NCBI GenBank assembly: GCA_965242735.1
Contig: OZ251497.1
Span: 1,984,001-2,048,000, forward strand
Direction of reading: 5' to 3'
DNA: 64,000 bases
DNA from: G958295645 sp965242735
Lineage (GTDB): Bacteria > Gemmatimonadota > Gemmatimonadetes > Longimicrobiales > Gaopeijiaceae
Below, in pieces: positions 59,957 through 64,000 of the stretch. The notes beneath the pieces are model-generated. The model saw only the letters and a list, made by a program, of their open reading frames with translations. It did no database searches and was not told where the DNA came from. Made by a program: the position numbers and the translations under genes. Within the stretch, counting starts at the first letter, position 1; each line of letters starts with the position of its first letter.

Positions 59957-62589
59957 CCCTGTTCCGCGGCGGCCAGCGACCGGGCGACCTCCTCCGTGCG
60001 ATACGTCTCGACCAAGTCCCCGACCTTGACGTCGTTGAACGCCGCGATGCCGATCCCGCACTCGAAGCCCTCCTTGACCTCCTTGGCGTCGTCCTTGAAG
60101 CGGCGAAGCGACCCGATCTCGCTGTCGTACACCACGATGCTGTCTCGGATGACGCGCGCCTTCGCCCCGCGCCGCACGGCGCCCTCGACCACATAGCATC
60201 CGGCGATCGTGCCCACGCCCCGAATCTTGAAGATCTCGCGGATCTCCGCCGTCCCAAGAATCTCTTCCCGCCGCTCGGGAGCCAGCAGGCCCTCCAACGC
60301 CGCCTTCACGTGCTCCACCACTTCGTAGATGATGTCGAAGACCTGAACGTCCACGTTCTCGCGGCGCGCCGCCTGGCGGGCGCCGGGGTCCGGCCGCGAG
60401 CGGAAGCCGATGATCACCGCCCCCGCGGCCAGCGCCAGCATCACGTCGGACTCGTTGACGGCGCCGACGGCGCGGTGGACGATCTCGACCTGCACTTCCG
60501 GTCCGGACAATTGCTCCAAGGCGTCGGACAGCGCCTGCACCGAGCCATCGACGTCGCCCTTGACCACCAAGCGCAGCACGCCGACCTCGCCGGTCGCCAG
60601 GAGCTGCGAGAAGTCGCCCAGCCGGATGCCCTTCTGCCGGATCCGCAGCTGCTTCTCGCGGTCGAGCCGGCGCCGCTGCGCAGCGACCGACGCGGCCTTA
60701 ACCGCATCCATCACCTGAAGCACGTCGCCGGCCTGCGGCACGCCGCCCGAACCCAGCATCTGCACGGGCAGCCCCGGTCCGGCGGACTCCACGGCCCGGC
60801 CTCGTTCGTCGAAGAGCGCGCGCACGCGTCCGTCGTGAAGCCCCACGACGAAGCTGTCGCCCACCGAGAGGGAGCCCCGCCGCACGAGCACGGTCGCAAC
60901 CGGGCCCTTGCCCACGTCCAGCTCGGCTTCCACGACGGTGCCCTGGGCGCTGCACGACGCGTTGGCCTTGAGCTCCAGCAGCTCGGCCTGCAACAGAATC
61001 TTCTCCAGCAGGTCCTCCACGCCTTCGCCCGTGCGGGCCGACACTTCGGCGACCAGCACGTCGCCGCCGAACTCCTCGACGGTCACCTCGTGCTGCAGGA
61101 GGTCCTGCTTCACCTTGTCGGGATTGGCGGCGGGCAGGTCCATCTTGTTGACGGCGACCACCATGGGCACGCCGGCGCTCTTGGCGTGGCTGATCGCCTC
61201 GACCGTCTGCGGCATCACCGCGTCGTCGGCGGCGACCACGAGCACCACCACGTCCGTCACGTCGGCCCCTCGGGCGCGCATGGCCGTGAAGGCCGCGTGG
61301 CCGGGCGTGTCCAGAAACGAAATCGCCCGGCCGTCGTCGAGTTCCACGTGGTACGCGCCGATGTGCTGGGTGATGCCGCCCGCCTCGCCCGCGACCACGT
61401 TGGTGTCTCGGATGCGGTCGAGGAGCCGCGTCTTGCCGTGGTCCACGTGGCCCATGACCGTGACGACGGGCGGGCGCGGCAGCAAGTCGGCCGGATCGTC
61501 GGCCTCCTCCGGCCCGGCGGCCGGCGCGGCGTATCCCTCCTCGCGGATCGCCTGGACGCCGAAGCCGTCGAGAAGAAGTTCGATCTGGTCGAAGTCCAGT
61601 CGCTGGTTGATCGTGACGACCATGCCCATCTGCTTGAACGCGGAGCCGATGATGTCGGTGGCGCTCGCGTCCACGAGTTCCGCGATCTCGGCCACGGTCA
61701 AGAATTCGTTGACCCGCACGGCGGGCGTCTCCGGCGCATGTTCTTCCTGAACCTGCTCCTGCGCGCCCGTGCCGTTGTCCGATTCCGAGACCGGAGCTCG
61801 CGTCTTGCGACGCTTCCGCCGGTCGCCCTTCATCTGGGCGACCACGCGCTGGACGTTCAGCTTCGCGGCCGCCTGGTCGGCCCGCTTGCGACGCTTGGCC
61901 TTCCTGCGGTCGCGCTTGCGGCGGCCGTCCGCCGTGTAGCCCGACGCCTGGATGTTGATGCGCCCGCCCGGCTTGGCGGTGGCGGCCGGTTCGGCGGCGG
62001 CCGCGACGCGCGCTTCGGGCAGGCCGTCGCCGACGCGGGCGGGCACCGGCTTGTCGGCCGCCCTGGCCGGGGTCCCGGGCGCGCCGGGGGCGGCCAAGGG
62101 CGGCGCGGACGCGGGTTCGACGGCGTCCGGCGGCGTCTCGGGCGGCGGTGGCGGCAGGCCTTCCTGGACGGCCCCATCCGTCTCCCCCGCGGGCTGGACG
62201 GGCGGCGCGGGGGCCTCGGGCAGCGCGTCGGCGACAACAGGCGCGTCGGCAGCAGGCGCGTCGGCGACACCAGGCACGTCCGCGGCGGCGTGCGGGGTCT
62301 CCGGCTCGGGCGCGACCTCGGGCTCGGGCTGCGGCCGCGCGACGGCGACGCGACGACGGCGGCGACTGGTCGGCTTGCGGTCGCTCAAGGCCGACTGGAT
62401 GTAGGAAGGGGCGTCCGTCGCGCCGTCGCGCAACGCCTTCTGGACGCGGCTCCGAAACTTCGCCTCGCCGTCGGCGTCCACCAGGGCGTCGGTGCCCTGC
62501 AGGCGCATTCTTTCCTTCTGGCGCAAGAACTGAAGCAACGTGTCCGGCCCGACCTTGAACTCGCTGGCCAGATCCTTGACGCGCAGCAT
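59953..62589 (-). CDS. infB: translation initiation factor IF-2
   Basis: An 878-residue GTPase positioning initiator tRNA on the 30S subunit. An IF2_N domain starts the protein (LRVKDLASEFKVGPDTLLQFL). A long linker rich in A, P and E with a basic patch (RRKRDRRKAKRRKR, about 215-228) and a second IF2_N-like stretch follow. The G domain shows GHVDHGKT (G1), DTPGHAAF (G3), NKMD (G4) and SART (G5). Domains II to IV follow, ending in the fMet-tRNA-binding part. Start ATG 62589 overlaps the nusA stop (TGATG). Complete. Confidence 0.97.
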   Translation of the reverse strand: MLRVKDLASEFKVGPDTLLQFLRQKERMRLQGTDALVDADGEAKFRSRVQKALRDGATDAPSYIQSALSDRKPTSRRRRRVAVARPQPEPEVAPEPETPHAAADVPGVADAPAADAPVVADALPEAPAPPVQPAGETDGAVQEGLPPPPPETPPDAVEPASAPPLAAPGAPGTPARAADKPVPARVGDGLPEARVAAAAEPAATAKPGGRINIQASGYTADGRRKRDRRKAKRRKRADQAAAKLNVQRVVAQMKGDRRKRRKTRAPVSESDNGTGAQEQVQEEHAPETPAVRVNEFLTVAEIAELVDASATDIIGSAFKQMGMVVTINQRLDFDQIELLLDGFGVQAIREEGYAAPAAGPEEADDPADLLPRPPVVTVMGHVDHGKTRLLDRIRDTNVVAGEAGGITQHIGAYHVELDDGRAISFLDTPGHAAFTAMRARGADVTDVVVLVVAADDAVMPQTVEAISHAKSAGVPMVVAVNKMDLPAANPDKVKQDLLQHEVTVEEFGGDVLVAEVSARTGEGVEDLLEKILLQAELLELKANASCSAQGTVVEAELDVGKGPVATVLVRRGSLSVGDSFVVGLHDGRVRALFDERGRAVESAGPGLPVQMLGSGGVPQAGDVLQVMDAVKAASVAAQRRRLDREKQLRIRQKGIRLGDFSQLLATGEVGVLRLVVKGDVDGSVQALSDALEQLSGPEVQVEIVHRAVGAVNESDVMLALAAGAVIIGFRSRPDPGARQAARRENVDVQVFDIIYEVVEHVKAALEGLLAPERREEILGTAEIREIFKIRGVGTIAGCYVVEGAVRRGAKARVIRDSIVVYDSEIGSLRRFKDDAKEVKEGFECGIGIAAFNDVKVGDLVETYRTEEVARSLAAAEQG

Positions 62590-63941
62590 CAGGCGGCGCC
62601 CTGCTCCGCCGGTCCGGCCTCCTTGGACCCGGACGCGGCGACGGCTTCCGAGTCGACCACCGTCAGGTCCTCGATGAGGGACAACAGCGCCGCGGCCGCC
62701 TCTTCCGTGACGCCCTCGACGGCCAGCAGGTCCGCGCGGTCCAGGTCGATGATGTCCAGAAAGCTGCCGTAGCCGGCGCCTTCCAAGGCCGCCAGCGTGG
62801 CCTTGTCGAGGGAGAGCTCGCTCAGCGGGAAGTCCGCCGTCTCGTACCCGCTCTCCTCGGTCTCCTCGGCGAAGATCGACATGTCGGCCCCACGCTCCAT
62901 CCAGTCTCGCGAGCCGAAGAGATCGATCTGCCAGCCGATCAGCTGGGACGCCAGGCGCACGTTCTGGCCGTTGCGCCCGATGGCCAGGGAGAGTTGGTCC
63001 TCGTCCACGATGGCCGTCACGACTTGGCGCTCGCGGTCCGAAACCACCTTGGCGACGCGCGCCGGCGCCAAGGCGCGGCGAGCGAACACCTCGGGTTCGG
63101 GGTGCCAGGGCACGATGTCGATCCGCTCTCCGCCGAGCTCGGACACGACCGCCTGCACGCGCGAGCCCCGCAAACCCACGCACGCCCCGACGGGATCGAT
63201 CGATTCGTCGCGGCTGTGCACGGCGATCTTCGTCCGCCCTCCGACTTCGCGGGCCAGCTCCTTGATCTCCACGATCCCTTGGTAGATCTCCGGCACCTCG
63301 AGCTTGAACAAGGCGGCCACGAAGAGCGGGTCGGCGCGGGAGAACACCAGGCGCGGTCCCTTGGGCGTCTCTTCCACCCGCTTCAGCACCGCCCGGATCG
63401 ACTCGCCCTGGCGAAAGCGCTCCCGATAGTTCTGCTCCTTCCACGGGATGACCGCTTCGGCCTCGCGAGAACGGTTGAGCAGAAGAACCAGCTTGCCGCG
63501 CTCGATCTGCTGGACTTCGCCGGACAGCAGGTCGCCCACCCGTCCGGCGTACTCGTCGCGAATGCGCTGCCGTTCGCCCTCGCGCACGAGCTGCACGATG
63601 CGCTGCCGGGCCGCCATGACGGCGTTGCGGCCGAACGACGAGAACTTGACGGGGATTTCCATGACGTCGCCCGTCTCGTACGTCTCGTCGTCCCAGCGCG
63701 CCTCTTCCAGCGACACCTCCGCGGCCTTGTCTTCCACGGACTCGACGACCCGCTTGAGCACCACGATGTCGATGTCGCCCGCCACGTCGTCGACGACGAT
63801 CTCGGAGTCCACCGTGGGCCCGTAGATGCGCGCCAAGCCCGCCTGAATCCCCTCGCGGATGAGGTCGTTGACGGCTTCCGGCTCCAAGCTCTTGGCCGCC
63901 GCCACGTCGCGCAGCGCGGCAATGACGCGACCGGTGTCCAT
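62589..63941 (-). CDS. nusA: transcription termination/antitermination factor NusA
   Basis: A 450-residue RNA polymerase-associated factor. NusA_N (about 1-125), S1 (GDLLSGEVQQIERGKLVLLL, about 137-156) and two KH domains (DPVGACVGLRGSRVQAVVSEL and SLAIGRNGQNVRLASQL) are in the normal order. A single C-terminal helix-hairpin-helix repeat follows (LAVEGVTEEAAAALL). ATG 63941 is chosen over an adjacent TTG, because it overlaps the upstream stop (TGATG). Conserved superoperon position before infB. Confidence 0.96.
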   Translation of the reverse strand: MDTGRVIAALRDVAAAKSLEPEAVNDLIREGIQAGLARIYGPTVDSEIVVDDVAGDIDIVVLKRVVESVEDKAAEVSLEEARWDDETYETGDVMEIPVKFSSFGRNAVMAARQRIVQLVREGERQRIRDEYAGRVGDLLSGEVQQIERGKLVLLLNRSREAEAVIPWKEQNYRERFRQGESIRAVLKRVEETPKGPRLVFSRADPLFVAALFKLEVPEIYQGIVEIKELAREVGGRTKIAVHSRDESIDPVGACVGLRGSRVQAVVSELGGERIDIVPWHPEPEVFARRALAPARVAKVVSDRERQVVTAIVDEDQLSLAIGRNGQNVRLASQLIGWQIDLFGSRDWMERGADMSIFAEETEESGYETADFPLSELSLDKATLAALEGAGYGSFLDIIDLDRADLLAVEGVTEEAAAALLSLIEDLTVVDSEAVAASGSKEAGPAEQGAA

Positions 63942-64000
63942 CAATCGCCTCCCGCCGGGGCGGCGCTTCCGCCCGACTTGTCGAAGACCGCTCGATGTTC
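63941..64000 (-). CDS. 3' end of the gene upstream of nusA, probably rimP (cut by window edge)
   Basis: Nineteen codons ending EHRAVFDKSGG...PAGGD and TGA at 63943-63941 run into the window from the right in the same strand. The stop overlaps the nusA ATG. By conserved gene order it should be rimP (ribosome maturation factor), but the short, G/A-rich tail has no family motif. The call rests on synteny. Confidence 0.4.
   Translation of the reverse strand, partial: EHRAVFDKSGGSAAPAGGD

Noticed and set aside
1..64000. tRNA, rRNA, riboswitch, insertion sequence, prophage or replication origin
   Set aside because: I looked for T-loop GTTCGA contexts, transposase or integrase proteins, terminal repeats and DnaA-box clusters and saw none that hold up.

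Overview
The window is very GC-rich (about 70% by eye) and almost completely coding, with compact chromosomal operons, ATGA, GTGA and TGATG overlaps between neighbours, and frequent GTG or TTG starts. It looks like chromosome of a Gram-negative bacterium. Signs of a diderm are lipoprotein signals, a periplasmic ligand-binding protein, PBP1A/PBP2 and a full mreBCD-mrdA-rodA set. Several promoter-like sites resemble TAnnTTTG, the primary promoter motif of Bacteroidota and relatives. Together with the family mix (small lipoproteins, 6-bladed propeller proteins, OPT transporter, Ig-repeat metallopeptidase) this makes Gemmatimonadota, or a neighbouring phylum of the FCB assemblage, my best guess; that is inference. 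I see no phage, insertion sequence, CRISPR array, tRNA or rRNA.

Layout. 1-4.3 kb: the end of moeA, an M23 lipoprotein, then a small accessory patch with a DUF4143 ATPase, a shortened AlbA_2/winged-helix regulator and a convergent AAA ATPase carrying a nuclease-like C-terminus. 4.6-9.3 kb (minus): an nhaC-etfB-etfA unit split by a GC-poorer 6-bladed beta-propeller gene. 9.3-18.4 kb (minus): DUF4153 membrane protein, 3-methyladenine DNA glycosylase, a NYN-LOTUS-LOTUS-HhH RNA-processing protein coupled to an acyl-CoA ligase, aroB and a putative metallopeptidase. 18.4-24.9 kb (plus): PBP1A, a DUF3343 protein and a 1350-residue lipoprotein with seven tandem Ig-like repeats and a zincin domain. 25.1-29.4 kb (minus): thymidine phosphorylase, a small lipoprotein, citrate synthase and a glycosyltransferase. 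29.7-34.9 kb: a small unknown protein, a double-length LIV-type binding protein and an OPT transporter.

35-46 kb (minus): accD-folC-hisS-proS-lysA-guaA followed by two tandem arylsulfotransferase-like genes, one interrupted at a 13-base poly-C tract. 45.9-51.5 kb (minus): mreB-mreC-mreD-mrdA-rodA, the cell-elongation operon. 51.6-64 kb (minus): (rimP)-nusA-infB-ylxP-rbfA-truB-ribF, then rpsO-pnp-M16 peptidase and an in-frame alanine dehydrogenase-dUTPase fusion. This is the classic translation and RNA-processing superoperon joined to the elongation genes.

Most noteworthy: (i) the poly-C tract that breaks an arylsulfotransferase-like gene, a possible phase-variation switch; (ii) the Ald-Dut fusion; (iii) a recurring spacer architecture in which degenerate, locus-specific tandem units of about 60-80 bp begin at or just past the stop codons of minus-strand genes (etfA, the NYN gene, deoA, lysA, ribF); (iv) Bacteroidota-like promoter motifs in several spacers; (v) the NYN/LOTUS/HhH protein; (vi) the double binding protein; and (vii) the propeller gene inserted between etfB and etfA.
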